In this document: positions 18,324 through 28,319 of the stretch, in pieces
Layout: every line of letters starts with the position of its first letter
Position numbering within the stretch: the stretch's first letter is position 1
Source of the DNA: Bacillota bacterium
Lineage (GTDB): Bacteria > Bacillota > Clostridia > Lachnospirales > Lachnospiraceae
DNA length: 64,000 bases
Assembly: GCA_023435895.1 (NCBI GenBank)
Contig: JAEZLH010000007.1
Span: forward strand, 1-64,000
Direction: 5' to 3'
Notes under the pieces: generated by a model
What the model saw: the letters and a program-made list of their open reading frames with translations, nothing else
The model's database searches: none
What the model was told of the DNA's origin: nothing
Program-made: the position numbers and the translations under genes

Positions 18324-19493
18324 CTACTTCACTACATTTTTCATATTCACTTTAAAGGTTTCACCCTTCTTCATTATAATATGACCTGATTCATATAGCT
18401 TCCCGTCAATGGTAATGTAAACCTTGCTGGTATCATAATAATTACCCACTGTATTGGTTATACACTGCAAGATTAAACTCTCGTAACCACTACCAGAAGA
18501 CATTTCATGTATAAATTCCCCGGAAAAATCAATATAGGCAATGCCGTCCTTGCCCTTATGCATGCTATTAATTTTTGTATTTGTACTGATAATCGGCAGG
18601 TAGTCTTCGCTTTTTGCCTTTTCTCTGAGTGCTTTCTCCAAAACTATTCTGGTTACATCATTGGTATTAAGGCTTAAGGTTAATTGCTCCACATGGATTT
18701 TCTCATCCTTATCCGGATAATATACATTAATTTTCTGTATGAAAGGTTTATTCTTGTTAATCTTTGATAGGATAGAGGTGACCTTGGTCTTACCTGATTC
18801 ATATACCTTCTTTACCAAGCCGACTCCTTGCGCATAATATTCCTTCTCCGTACCATCCTTGTTTACGGACGTTACTTCAATCGCACCATAATCACCGGAA
18901 GGTGTTTTGACTTTGCTATCAATGCTCGTAATGGAACGCTTTGTACCATCCCCAAGTGTCCACTTGGTTCCCACTTTAAGTGGATTCATCAAAAGCACTT
19001 CCTGATCTTTATCCGCTAAGACTTTATCAAAAAAGTTATCCCTATAATAGCATTCATCTTCCCGGTAGGTGGTAACAAGCTTTCCATCCTTAACCTGAAT
19101 TACCTCCACGGTTTCGGTTCCACCGTTATTGCTTCTCACCTGTATGATGTTTTTCTCAGAGTTAATATAATCCACGGTTGATTGAAAGGCAGCATACTCA
19201 TTGCCATCCCCTTCGTACACATATTCCGAACCTGCGGGCATGAACAAGTATTTTGCTAATTCCTTATCCTGCTGAGATCCATTATCTGTATTACTGCCCT
19301 GCTGGGGATTGGGTGGAAGTGTGACTGACGGCATAGTAGTTACAGGCTTAGTAACCTCTGGCTGGCTCACCACCGCCTGACTTGTGGGTTTTAACGTAAC
19401 TGAGGGTTCTTCCTTATTCTCTTTTCCTTTTGTACATCCATCAAATAAAACCAGTAACATTGCAAGCATAATAAATCGATACAATTTCTTCAT
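18324..19493 (-). CDS. GerMN-domain lipoprotein
   Basis: 389 residues. The N-terminal MKKLYRFIMLAMLLVLFDGC has a signal and a lipobox-like Cys at 20, so it is probably membrane-tethered. A Thr/Pro/Gln-rich linker follows (about 25-75). The C-terminal part (about 260-385, LTLSLNTNDVTRIVLEKALREK...VYITIDGKLYESGHI) is a GerMN domain, found in sporulation and germination lipoproteins such as GerM. The start at 19493 is set by GGAGG 5 nt upstream. A role in cortex or spore morphogenesis is inferred from the domain only. Confidence 0.75.
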   Translation of the reverse strand: MKKLYRFIMLAMLLVLFDGCTKGKENKEEPSVTLKPTSQAVVSQPEVTKPVTTMPSVTLPPNPQQGSNTDNGSQQDKELAKYLFMPAGSEYVYEGDGNEYAAFQSTVDYINSEKNIIQVRSNNGGTETVEVIQVKDGKLVTTYREDECYYRDNFFDKVLADKDQEVLLMNPLKVGTKWTLGDGTKRSITSIDSKVKTPSGDYGAIEVTSVNKDGTEKEYYAQGVGLVKKVYESGKTKVTSILSKINKNKPFIQKINVYYPDKDEKIHVEQLTLSLNTNDVTRIVLEKALREKAKSEDYLPIISTNTKINSMHKGKDGIAYIDFSGEFIHEMSSGSGYESLILQCITNTVGNYYDTSKVYITIDGKLYESGHIIMKKGETFKVNMKNVVK

Positions 19494-19966
19494 AATTACC
19501 TCCATTTCTGCTCAAGAAACTTGTGTGTACAAATTTAATTAAGTGGTAAATACCCTGTTACAACTGTGGCAGCGGTTATTTTCACAAAGTCAAATGACTC
19601 ATGCTTTTATACATTCTTTTTCAAAGGTTCTTTCACTTAAATTAAATTTGTGCTGAGGATAATACCCTCACCATTATCTCTTTTCGCTTATAATCGCCTA
19701 TAAGTTAGAAAGACAGCTAGCTCGTGATATTGGTTCCAAATAGTAAGTCAAATTAATATGTATCTTGTTGGCTCCATACCCCCATATGCCTTCAATCGCT
19801 TTTATGGTGCAATACACAGGTTACAGTTGTTTCACAATGACCTATATCTCTATGAAAATATACAAGACCAATTGTAACTATGAATGCTTTTGCTACTGTC
19901 CTACTTCATCATCTAGCTTTGACAGAAATGAGACTCTTTATTCTCTAAATTGGTAATATTTTCTTA
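19494..19966. other. Intergenic, 473 bases, no feature seen
   Basis: AT-rich sequence between the GerMN and MetF genes on the same strand. Only short frames without ribosome binding sites occur. Confidence 0.5.
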
Positions 19967-20833
19967 TCATGCATTAATCAGCCCTGCGATACTTTCGCTG
20001 ATCTTCTTTGCAATATAGGGATTGTTCATGGTATATAAATGAATTCCGTCCACTCCCTGAGAGATTAAATCTACAATTTGATCGATTGCATAAGCGATCC
20101 CTGCATCTCTAAGTGCTTCGGGGGAATGTTCAAAGCGCTGAAGCATCTTTGTAAATTTGGGGGGCAAGCTGGCACCACATAACGTTACCATCCTCTCAAT
20201 CTGTGCTTTATTCACCACCGGCATGATACCTGCTTCAATTGGTACATTAATTCCCGCAATTCTTGCTTTTTCAAGGAAGGAATAGAAGTAATTATTATCA
20301 AAGAAAAGCTGTGAGATTAAATGCTCCGCTCCCTCCTCCACCTTATGCTTGAGGTTCAATATATCATCAATCAAATTCTCAGAAGAAACATGCCCTTCCG
20401 GATAGCAGGCTCCCGATACATGAAAGCCTCCCCGTGCCCTGATAAAGGCAACCAAATCACTGGCATACCGAAATTCATGCTTTGGTTCCACCCCTGGGTT
20501 GATATCACCTCGCAGTGCAAGAATATTCTCTATCCCATGCTGTTCTAGACGTTCAAGAATTGATAATATCTCCTGCTTTGTATAGTTCACACAGGTAAGA
20601 TGAGCTAAGGGTTCGATCTGATATTTTTGCTTTATAGTTGATGCAATATCACAGGTTAAGGTATCCCCTGCATTTCCTCCGGCACCATAGGTCACGCTGA
20701 TAAAATCAGGTTTTAAATCCTTAAGCTGATCCAAGGTGCTATATATCGTATCAATGGAACTGGTCTTCTTTGGGGGAAATACCTCAAAGGACAATACTGT
20801 ATTCTTGGTTTCGAATAATGATGCTATTTGCAT
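19967..20833 (-). CDS. metF: Methylenetetrahydrofolate reductase MetF
   Basis: 288 residues, normal for bacterial MetF/MTHFR. Reduces 5,10-methylene-THF to 5-methyl-THF, feeding methionine synthesis or the methyl branch of acetogenic metabolism. The N-terminal SFEVFPPKK carries the catalytic Glu, and SVTYGAGGN, the HLTC and ALRGD segments and a C-terminal GVDGIHLYTMN are family hallmarks. GGAGG lies 5 nt before ATG. An imperfect palindrome GTAACA-N4-TGTTAC (20938-20953) sits about 105 nt upstream and might be an operator. No methionine synthase is adjacent. Confidence 0.9.
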   Translation of the reverse strand: MQIASLFETKNTVLSFEVFPPKKTSSIDTIYSTLDQLKDLKPDFISVTYGAGGNAGDTLTCDIASTIKQKYQIEPLAHLTCVNYTKQEILSILERLEQHGIENILALRGDINPGVEPKHEFRYASDLVAFIRARGGFHVSGACYPEGHVSSENLIDDILNLKHKVEEGAEHLISQLFFDNNYFYSFLEKARIAGINVPIEAGIMPVVNKAQIERMVTLCGASLPPKFTKMLQRFEHSPEALRDAGIAYAIDQIVDLISQGVDGIHLYTMNNPYIAKKISESIAGLINA

Positions 20834-21095
20834 AAGCTCCTCCGTAAGAAAAAGGTGCCAAAGTCCATCTACATTCAGAAGTTTTATTGCTGCTTCTTTT
20901 GTCTGTAAGAACTTATGACACCCATTTTTTCAAATAAGTAACATAATTGTTACCTCTTAGCCTACCATGTTATAAATAAATTGGAGAAAACACTTTTCTC
21001 TATTTTATTCGTATCCATTAACGAAAGGTAAGACTAAACTGTAACATCAAATCGTCTTATTAAAATTATACATATATTTGGAATTGCTGTCTATA

Positions 21096-22460
21096 CTACA
21101 TTAGTTTTTTCAATAATTTTAGCTTGTTCTTATAGGGAGCATAACGGATGTTGATGTCCAGAAGATTGGATTTCTTCATAATGCTTTTCTTATGGGTAAA
21201 GGTATCAAAGCTCCATTTGCCATGATATCCTCCCATACCGCTTTCCCCAACCCCACCAAAGGGCATATGGGAGGTAGCTAGATGCACCAAGGTGTCATTA
21301 ACACATCCACCCCCAAAGGAAATATGCTTCATTACCTTATTCTCTGTATGGGAAGAGCCGGTAAAAAGGTATAATGCCAGCGGCTTTGGATGACTATTTA
21401 CCGTTGCAATCACTTCATCCAGACTCTCAAAATCCAAGATGGGAAGAATGGGCCCAAAGATTTCTTCCTGCATCACCGGGTCATTCCAGCTGACATCATC
21501 TAATAGAGTGGGTGACATTTGATTTGTACTATCGTTATATTCTCCTCCTGCAATTATCTTTGCATTCTTTATTAGACCCTTTAGGCGTTCATAATGCTTT
21601 TTGTTGATAATCTTCGGAAATTCTGGGTTATTACAAGGCGTGGCTCCAAAAAAAGTTGTAATGTATTTCTTCATTGCCTGAATCAGCTGATCCTTTACCT
21701 CTTTATGAACCAGAAGGTAATCAGGACATACACAGGTCTGACCGCTATTTAGTGTCTTTCCCCAGATAATTCTCTTTGCGGCAAGTTCTATATTGGCACT
21801 GCGATCAACTATACAAGGACTTTTGCCCCCTAGTTCCAAGGTCACTGGAGTAAGATTTTTCGATGCTTTCTCCATCACCAACTTACCAACACTGACACTA
21901 CCCGTAAAAAAGATATAGTCAAATCGTTGTTCCAACAACTCCTGGTTGGCATCTCTTCCGCCTTCAATCACAGAGATATATTTATCTTCAAAGCATTCGT
22001 TCAGAATCTTCTTAATGATAGAAGAGGTAGCCGGTGAATAAGCTGACGGCTTTACTACTGCACAATTTCCTCCTGCAATGGCTCCAATTAATGGCGCTAG
22101 GGTCAGCTGAAACGGATAGTTCCAGGGGGACATAATTAAAACCGTTCCATAAGGCTCCGATACCATATAGGAGCGGGATATAAAATGCACAATTGGGGTT
22201 CTGACTCTCTTTTTACGATTCCATCGATTAAGATTATGAATCGCATCCTTTAATTCTGTATAAATAATTCCCACTTCTGAGGCGTACCCCTCAAAATGGG
22301 CTTTGTTCAAATCGGACTTTAATGCGTCCAGAACCTCCACCTCGTATTTCTTTATGGAAGCCAGCAGTTGTTTCAGTGCTGTTTTACGAAATTCCAGCTC
22401 CAAAGTCTCTCCGGAAGCAAAATAGCTGTGTTGGCAAAGAACAGTTTCTCTTATATCCAT
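21096..22460 (-). CDS. NAD(P)-dependent aldehyde dehydrogenase
   Basis: 454 residues of the class 3-like aldehyde dehydrogenase family, oxidising aldehydes to acids. SPWNYPFQLTLAPLIGAIAGGN, the catalytic Glu in LELGGKSPCIVD and the catalytic Cys in NSGQTCVCPDY are all present. The hydrophobic C-terminus is short (YAPYKNKLKLLKKLM). The second of two adjacent ATGs (22460) has the better spacing from AGGGG. It is separated from the kinase cluster by 328 bases, so shared regulation is uncertain. Confidence 0.88.
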   Translation of the reverse strand: MDIRETVLCQHSYFASGETLELEFRKTALKQLLASIKKYEVEVLDALKSDLNKAHFEGYASEVGIIYTELKDAIHNLNRWNRKKRVRTPIVHFISRSYMVSEPYGTVLIMSPWNYPFQLTLAPLIGAIAGGNCAVVKPSAYSPATSSIIKKILNECFEDKYISVIEGGRDANQELLEQRFDYIFFTGSVSVGKLVMEKASKNLTPVTLELGGKSPCIVDRSANIELAAKRIIWGKTLNSGQTCVCPDYLLVHKEVKDQLIQAMKKYITTFFGATPCNNPEFPKIINKKHYERLKGLIKNAKIIAGGEYNDSTNQMSPTLLDDVSWNDPVMQEEIFGPILPILDFESLDEVIATVNSHPKPLALYLFTGSSHTENKVMKHISFGGGCVNDTLVHLATSHMPFGGVGESGMGGYHGKWSFDTFTHKKSIMKKSNLLDINIRYAPYKNKLKLLKKLM

Positions 22461-22788
22461 CATATCCCCTACGACCTTTCCTGAATTTATCCTATATTAT
22501 TACCCTAGACATGGGTAGAAGTACTATAACTATTAGTTAAAATTTTTCGTAAGCATGATTCGATTTTCCTATCGATTGTTATTGTAATCAGCCGTCCCAA
22601 ATGCACTCCTTGAAAAGTAGATTATGGACTGCGTATACGTAGAACCTACATCAAGTAACTTAGTAATTAAAGAAAGCTAATGTATCATAATATCCTGTAC
22701 TAGCTAATAACTTACTTGTCCTTCAACCTGCATAAACATAGGTTATATTTTAATAGCGCGTTAAAATAAAAGCACTCTTAGATGATTT
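22461..22788. other. Intergenic, 328 bases
   Basis: No gene is seen. A small palindrome ATTTTAA-N7-TTAAAAT lies near 22747-22767, just downstream of the FGGY kinase stop on the minus strand, and could be a weak terminator. Confidence 0.4.
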
Positions 22789-24399
22789 TTAATTATGAGC
22801 AACTCTTGCATTTAACTCCTTAAAGTTCTGACGATTATTATGATATAAGGCCTTGAATACTTTAAAATTCCTGTTATAGACCTCTACATTCTTTGTGTTC
22901 GGATGGTAGACCTTGTTCACCGGAACCAGCTTCTTTGCCTCGGATATGGTAGATATGATTCCAAGCCCTACCGCCCCGACCAAAGCAGCACCTACTGCCC
23001 CAACATTCTGTGGATTTTCTACTGTCTCCACCTCTCTTCCAAGCATATCCGCTAACATCTGACAAGCTAGAGGCGCCAAAGCTCCGCCACCAACAAATCG
23101 TATTACAGGAGAGGTTTTAACCTTCTTATCCTGTGCCTCAAGCTGCCATTTAATATGATAAAAGATTCCTTCCAGCACTGCGTGAATCATCTCCGTCTTG
23201 CCGGTATCCAGACTGATATTAAAGAACATTCCCCGTGCATTAGAATCCTCAAAGGGACATCGGTTCCCATGAAGCCAGGGCGTAAAGATAACACCATTGC
23301 TTCCGGCAGGCACATCCTTGATTGCATGCATCATATAATCATACAAGCTCTTATGTATTGCTTCTGGGCTATCCGATACATGTTTCTTCTCAAGATAGAT
23401 ATCGATTTCATCCAGTGCAAGATGATCCCTGACCCATTCCAAACACTTGCCAGCAGTCTCAAGTTCGGCAAAATAATTATAACTTTCTCTGTCAGCACCT
23501 ACTATCGCTGCAATCATTGAAGTAACATCCACCGTCTGTTTTTTTACCACCGTGGACACCCAGCCTGATGTTCCGGAATAGATGTGGGTATCCCCAGGCT
23601 CTACCGCTCCGGCACCAACGCCAATCAAAGCTGCATCTCCACCGCCACCAAATACCGGCGTACCCTCCTTTAAATGGAGCATTCCAGCAGCATCCTTTGA
23701 TATGGTACCAACAATTTCACTGTTTGATACAATATCCGGTAAATGCTCTCTTTTCACGCCAAGCATTTTGCATATTTCCTCGCTAAAGCCTTCCTTCCCT
23801 TTGCGAATATCATATAACAGGGCAGCAAAAGCGCTGTCCGGGGTCATAACATACCTTCCGGTACATCGGCTGATTAAGAATTCCTTTACATCCAACCATT
23901 TGTATACTTGATGAAAGGTCTCTGGTTCATTTTGTTCCACCCATTTATACTTCCACACCGGGTCCTTCACACTGGCAGCCACAGCACCTGTGATCATAAG
24001 GGATTTTATTAGTTTGAATGCATTTACCCCTGCAATACGGGGACCATAGGCCATCCCTTTTTTCAACTCTTTTGTAGCCCTTTGATCCATATAACTCATA
24101 GCGCGACGAACCGGTTTTCCTTCCTTGTCCACAAGCACCAGTCCCTGCATCTGTGAACAAAAAGATATACCCGAAATATCCTCCATTGTAAGAAAACTCT
24201 TTAATAAGACCTTCTGGGTAGTAATACACATGGCTTCCCACCATTGCATCGGATCTTGTTCCACTCCGCCGTTATCCAACACATAAAGATTATACCCTTC
24301 CATTTCAGATACCACTAATCTGATTCGGTCAGTAATTTCAAAAATACATGTTTTGATTCCCGTAGTACCTACATCGTATGCAATCATATAAACCGCCAT
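22789..24399 (-). CDS. FGGY-family sugar kinase, xylulokinase-like
   Basis: 536 residues. The N-terminal AYDVGTTGIKTCIF is the FGGY phosphate-binding motif; the C-terminal RFVGGGALAPLACQMLADMLGREVETVENPQNVGAVGAAL is the second FGGY signature. It phosphorylates a ketose or polyol at the expense of ATP. The arrangement and length resemble xylulokinases, but no xylose isomerase is present and the neighbours are an aminotransferase and a class II aldolase. The true substrate may be an unusual sugar or polyol whose phosphate is then cleaved by the aldolase. GGGGG precedes ATG. Confidence 0.82.
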   Translation of the reverse strand: MAVYMIAYDVGTTGIKTCIFEITDRIRLVVSEMEGYNLYVLDNGGVEQDPMQWWEAMCITTQKVLLKSFLTMEDISGISFCSQMQGLVLVDKEGKPVRRAMSYMDQRATKELKKGMAYGPRIAGVNAFKLIKSLMITGAVAASVKDPVWKYKWVEQNEPETFHQVYKWLDVKEFLISRCTGRYVMTPDSAFAALLYDIRKGKEGFSEEICKMLGVKREHLPDIVSNSEIVGTISKDAAGMLHLKEGTPVFGGGGDAALIGVGAGAVEPGDTHIYSGTSGWVSTVVKKQTVDVTSMIAAIVGADRESYNYFAELETAGKCLEWVRDHLALDEIDIYLEKKHVSDSPEAIHKSLYDYMMHAIKDVPAGSNGVIFTPWLHGNRCPFEDSNARGMFFNISLDTGKTEMIHAVLEGIFYHIKWQLEAQDKKVKTSPVIRFVGGGALAPLACQMLADMLGREVETVENPQNVGAVGAALVGAVGLGIISTISEAKKLVPVNKVYHPNTKNVEVYNRNFKVFKALYHNNRQNFKELNARVAHN

Positions 24400-24726
24400 A
24401 TGTATTTACCCCCTTTTATTAAATTAATCCTCTAACTTGTTATTCAAACTCATCTATATGACATAACATTAATTACAGCGAACTAAAACGCTTGACATCT
24501 GTATAAGGTTTATACTTCTGTTTTTTCATCAATTCTTTGATGAATATAACCCATTAGGTAATTACGAAACAATATAATTGCTGGTTTGTTGTGTCACAAT
24601 TACTAATATATCAACCTTCGTAAAATATCTTATTTCATTTCACAAATCTTCCCTGGAAGTCCGTAATGTAAGTTAAGTAACCTATTCCTTCCTTTATAAG
24701 CTCAAAATCGTTTATGAATTGTTAAA
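24400..24726. other. Intergenic, 327 bases
   Basis: Lies between the TetR gene and the FGGY kinase on the minus strand. It probably carries the kinase promoter. No copy of the TGAGTGAA-type operator seen at 25418 was found here. Confidence 0.4.
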
Positions 24727-25389
24727 TCAAGATTCCTCCTGATAAAGAAATGCTCCTCTTATGAACTTCATCAACTGTTGCACTACCAGTTCATCATTCT
24801 CAAATACATCTTCCCCGATAAATAACTTCATTCGTTCTTTATAATATTCACAGGCATAAGAAAACTGGAGCGAAATGAAAAGGTTATCCAGAAAGAATGC
24901 AAAGTAATTCGGGTTGATATCCTTTCGAACTACTCCAGCTTCCTGTGCCTCTTTAATATTACTGGTATATAATTCAACTGCTGTATTCTCCATATCCGAC
25001 ACGATCTTCCAAACCAAACTGGACCTGCTTTCCGTTGCCATCTCATTATAGAGCTTTGTCAAATGTACATTCTCTCTGGAATAGCTCTGAATCGCCTTAA
25101 TGATCTTCTCAATGCGAAGGTCAAAGGTTTTCTCTTCCTGTATTACTTCATAAAGAATTGTCTTTAGTGTTACCACACAATAATGAATTACACTTAAAAA
25201 TAAATCCTCTTTGTTATCAAAATATTTATACATGGAGCCAACACTGACCCCTGCTTTCATAGCAATCGTATTAATATTGGCATTGTCAAACCCTAGTTCA
25301 GCAAATTCGACGATAGCCGTATCCATTATTTTATTTCTCTTCTCCTCGGGTAATTTCCGGAAGGTATCCTTAAAAAAATCAATATTCAT
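24727..25389 (-). CDS. TetR-family repressor
   Basis: 220 residues. The N-terminal helix-turn-helix (about 27-60: NTIAMKAGVSVGSMYKYFDNKEDLFLSVI) is a classical TetR DNA-binding domain; the C-terminal part is a helical ligand domain without recognisable specificity. The gene is divergent from the aminotransferase-aldolase-transporter operon, and palindromes of TetR type lie near its own start and at the operon promoter. It probably represses both until the pathway substrate or product binds. Confidence 0.85.
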   Translation of the reverse strand: MNIDFFKDTFRKLPEEKRNKIMDTAIVEFAELGFDNANINTIAMKAGVSVGSMYKYFDNKEDLFLSVIHYCVVTLKTILYEVIQEEKTFDLRIEKIIKAIQSYSRENVHLTKLYNEMATESRSSLVWKIVSDMENTAVELYTSNIKEAQEAGVVRKDINPNYFAFFLDNLFISLQFSYACEYYKERMKLFIGEDVFENDELVVQQLMKFIRGAFLYQEES

Positions 25390-25417
25390 TTGCCACCTCT
25401 TCCTTTGATATTTTGTG

Positions 25418-25435
25418 TGAGTGAATATTCACTCA
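25418..25435. promoter_or_regulatory. TetR operator, tetR side
   Basis: TGAGTGAATATTCACTCA is a perfect 18-bp palindrome 28 nt upstream of the tetR start. Confidence 0.7.
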
Positions 25436-25516
25436 TATTTTAACATACTACATTTTTATTTCAATCTCTATTTGGAAATTAATATTATTTTTTACAATTA
25501 TTATCCATATAATTAG

Positions 25517-25544
25517 TTGACTTTTACCATGTCAATGATATACT
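25517..25544 (+). promoter_or_regulatory. Sigma-A promoter of the aminotransferase operon
   Basis: TTGACT (25517-25522) and TATACT (25539-25544) are separated by 16 nt, 88 nt upstream of the aminotransferase start. Confidence 0.65.
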
Positions 25545-25552
25545 TATTAGTG

Positions 25553-25570
25553 AGTGAGTGTTCATTCACT
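25553..25570. promoter_or_regulatory. TetR operator, operon side
   Basis: AGTGAGTGTTCATTCACT is an imperfect palindrome with GAGTG and CATTCAC half-sites similar to those at 25418. It lies immediately after the -10 box, a position where a bound repressor would block initiation. Confidence 0.6.
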
Positions 25571-25632
25571 ACAATAAAATTCTTAAATGGGCATAAATAA
25601 TATTGAGTATTTATGCAGAAATAGGAGGGTTT

Positions 25633-27108
25633 ATGGATAACCGTTATTCAATTTCCGAATATCCGGATACTGCCAAAGTAACCAAGCAGTTGGATGAATT
25701 AATTCTAAAACCGATCTACACAATTAAGCCGGATGCTCTGAATACGTACATAACAGAATACTATGATAAGAAATGTGCAAAATCAAAGGAAATGATCGAG
25801 GAGGCTAAGAATATTATCCCCGGCGGTGTTCAGCATAACCTTGCCTTTAATCATCCCTTCCCCCTAGTGTTTACCAAGGCAGAGGGAGCATATCTTTACG
25901 ACATAGACGGCAATCGCTATTATGATTTCCTTCAAGCTGGTGGTCCAACAGTTATTGGAAGTAATCCCATAGAGGTACGTAAAGAAGTAATCGATCTACT
26001 CAATGATTGCGGTCCTTCCACCGGTCTATTCCATGAATTTGAATATAAGCTTGCTAAGAAAATCTCCGACAATTTCAAATCCGTTGAAATGTTTCGTATG
26101 CTAGGCTCTGGAACGGAAGCCTGCATGGCAGCAATCCGTGTGGCAAGACTTGCCACCAAGAAAAAGAATATCCTTAAGATGGGCGGAGCCTACCACGGCT
26201 GGAGTGACCAGCTGGCTTTCGGTATCCGAATTCCCGGTTCCAAATGGACTCAGGCACATGGCGTCCCTCATTTTAATTTTAAAAAGACACAGGAGTTCTT
26301 CCCGAACGATCTTCGCGACCTGGAGAGAAAACTAAGACGTAATCAGTTACGCGGTGGTACTGCCGCTGTTATGTTAGAACCCCTAGGTCCCGAGAGCGGT
26401 ACCAGACCGGTTGACAAAGACTTCTGTAAAGGTGCTCAGGAACTCTGTCGCAAATATGGTGCGCTATTAATCTTTGATGAAGTAGTAACCGCCTTCCGTG
26501 TAGGTATGGCAGGAGTGCAGGGTTATTTTGATATCGAACCGGATCTTACCGTATTTGGCAAAGTAGTAGCGGGAGGTTATCCCGGTGCAGGCGGTCTTGG
26601 CGGTAAAAGAGAATATATGAAATATCTGGCAGCCGGAATACAGACCGGTGATAAATATAAGAGAGCTCTGATTGGCGGTACCATGGCGGCTAACCCCCTA
26701 AGCTGCGTGGCCGGCTACTATACTCTTTGCGAAATTGAGAATCAGAATGCAGCGCAAAGAGCAGGTCAGATGGGTGATCGTTTGACCAAAGGCCTTCAGG
26801 AACTAATCAAAAAGCATAACCTTCCCTTTGTGGCCTTCAATCAGGGCTCAATCTGCCATCTTGAAACGGTTGGCACCATGCACTATTCCATCAATTGGGG
26901 TAAACCCTGGAAGATTCCTGCTGTATTAAAAGCAACCTCCGAACGTAAGAAGGAAATGGAGCACATGGGCGCCGCATATATGGCAGAAGGAATCGTTACC
27001 TTGGCGGGCAGCCGTCTTTATACCAGCGCGGCTTATACGGAAGAGATGATTGACGATGTATTGACCCGTTTTGACCGTGTATTTCAAAATGTTGCAGTGA
27101 AGCAATAA
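25633..27108 (+). CDS. Class III PLP aminotransferase, GSAM-like
   Basis: 491 residues, related to glutamate-1-semialdehyde 2,1-aminomutase and other class III aminotransferases. LIFDEVVTAFRVG and TVFGKVVAGGYPGAG are the PLP-site motifs, with the Schiff-base Lys at 310. It is about 60 residues longer than HemL, with an extra N-terminal region, and no haem genes are near, so tetrapyrrole synthesis is unlikely. It probably adds or removes an amino group in the pathway encoded with the aldolase, transporter and kinase. AGGAGG sets the start at 25633. First gene of a three-gene operon. Confidence 0.82.
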   Translation: MDNRYSISEYPDTAKVTKQLDELILKPIYTIKPDALNTYITEYYDKKCAKSKEMIEEAKNIIPGGVQHNLAFNHPFPLVFTKAEGAYLYDIDGNRYYDFLQAGGPTVIGSNPIEVRKEVIDLLNDCGPSTGLFHEFEYKLAKKISDNFKSVEMFRMLGSGTEACMAAIRVARLATKKKNILKMGGAYHGWSDQLAFGIRIPGSKWTQAHGVPHFNFKKTQEFFPNDLRDLERKLRRNQLRGGTAAVMLEPLGPESGTRPVDKDFCKGAQELCRKYGALLIFDEVVTAFRVGMAGVQGYFDIEPDLTVFGKVVAGGYPGAGGLGGKREYMKYLAAGIQTGDKYKRALIGGTMAANPLSCVAGYYTLCEIENQNAAQRAGQMGDRLTKGLQELIKKHNLPFVAFNQGSICHLETVGTMHYSINWGKPWKIPAVLKATSERKKEMEHMGAAYMAEGIVTLAGSRLYTSAAYTEEMIDDVLTRFDRVFQNVAVKQ

Positions 27109-27119
27109 CGGAGGAGCCT

Positions 27120-28319
27120 ATGACCATTCAAGAAGCGAAGGAAACTGTCATCTTGGCAGGAAAAAGATTAGTGGAATCCGGCTTAATCGCAAGAACCTGG
27201 GGAAATGTCAGCTGTCGTATCAGTGATACCCATTTTGTAATCACACCCAGCGGTAGGGATTATATTTCTCTTACCCCAGAAGAAATCGTGGAAGTTCAAA
27301 TCAGTGATTGCAGTTATGGCGGTGATGTGAAGCCTTCTTCTGAGAAGGGCGTCCATGCCGAGGTTTATAAACATTTCCCAGATATTAATTTTGTAATCCA
27401 TACCCACCAGGATTACGCCTCCGCGTTAAGTGTGTTGGAGCAGGGCTCCATCAAAGTATCCAAAGAGTATGCTACTTTGAGCGGGGAAGTCGTGTGTGCG
27501 GACTATGGTCTGCCCGGAACCAAGAAGCTTCGTAAGGGAGTGGAACGTGCACTATCCCTCTCCAAAGGCAAAGCCGTTATCATGAGGCATCACGGTGCTC
27601 TTTGTTTTAATAAGGATTATGACTCCACCTTTCAGGTTGCCAGTGAATTAGAGAACGCCTGCAAGCAATTTATAAAGGAAGCGTACTTAAAAGCCTCAGG
27701 AAAAAGTGAATTTGACGAGGCTGCCCTAGGAAGCTTTGCTCTATCAAAATTAACGAAGCAGCCTATCTCCCCTCTAAATCAGGATGCCTATCTTCCCTGT
27801 GAGAGCAAACGAACCGCTTCCGGCTTTCAGTTCATGGTAGATGACCAGGTTTATGATATTGCTTTTGATCAAATGAATCAGCTGAGTACAAATCAGACTC
27901 ATAAAACAGAGGCTGCTATTCATAATGCTATCTATAAGAATTGTTCGAATATTAATAACATCCTCCACGCCTATCATCCTGCAATTAATTCGGTATCTTG
28001 CTCCGGCTTAAAGCAATTCCCTCTATTGGATGACTTTGCACAGATTGCCGGAGTTTCAGTTGGTAATGTAGTTATGAATTCCGAACAGATTGGAAAGGCA
28101 CTTTCAAAAGCTTCCGTGGTATTTCTTCGTAATAACGGAGCACTGTGCTGTGGAGCTACCAAATCGGATGAAGAAGCTTCCATAATTGTCACCAAAAAGA
28201 ATTGCAACGCCTTGATTAGTGCGGCATTATTTGGTAAAGTAAAATATATCAATCCCTTGGAAAGCAGACTGATGCGGTTTGTATATCTTAAGAAATACTC
28301 AAAACAGGTGAATCATTAA
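27120..28319 (+). CDS. Double-domain class II aldolase
   Basis: 399 residues made of two class II aldolase/adducin domains in tandem. The first (about 1-205) has the active-site features: SSEKGVHAEVY with Glu75, the zinc ligands in VIHTHQDYA (His94, His96) and a later MRHHGAL. The second (about 215-390) keeps the fold but has HAYHPAINS and LRNNGALCCG, lacking part of the metal set. Class II enzymes cleave or epimerise phosphorylated ketoses such as fuculose- or ribulose-phosphate. It starts 11 nt after the aminotransferase stop with GGAGG, so translation is likely coupled. Confidence 0.82.
   Translation: MTIQEAKETVILAGKRLVESGLIARTWGNVSCRISDTHFVITPSGRDYISLTPEEIVEVQISDCSYGGDVKPSSEKGVHAEVYKHFPDINFVIHTHQDYASALSVLEQGSIKVSKEYATLSGEVVCADYGLPGTKKLRKGVERALSLSKGKAVIMRHHGALCFNKDYDSTFQVASELENACKQFIKEAYLKASGKSEFDEAALGSFALSKLTKQPISPLNQDAYLPCESKRTASGFQFMVDDQVYDIAFDQMNQLSTNQTHKTEAAIHNAIYKNCSNINNILHAYHPAINSVSCSGLKQFPLLDDFAQIAGVSVGNVVMNSEQIGKALSKASVVFLRNNGALCCGATKSDEEASIIVTKKNCNALISAALFGKVKYINPLESRLMRFVYLKKYSKQVNH

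Noticed and set aside
20834..20960. N-terminal extension of MetF or a separate ORF
   Set aside because: The frame upstream of metF is open for about 35 codons but has no start codon, and the ATG at 20833 has a perfect ribosome site and aligns with the family start.
25633..27108. HemL (glutamate-1-semialdehyde aminomutase) for haem or B12 synthesis
   Set aside because: The protein is longer at the N-terminus, sits in a TetR-controlled catabolic operon and no other tetrapyrrole gene is near.
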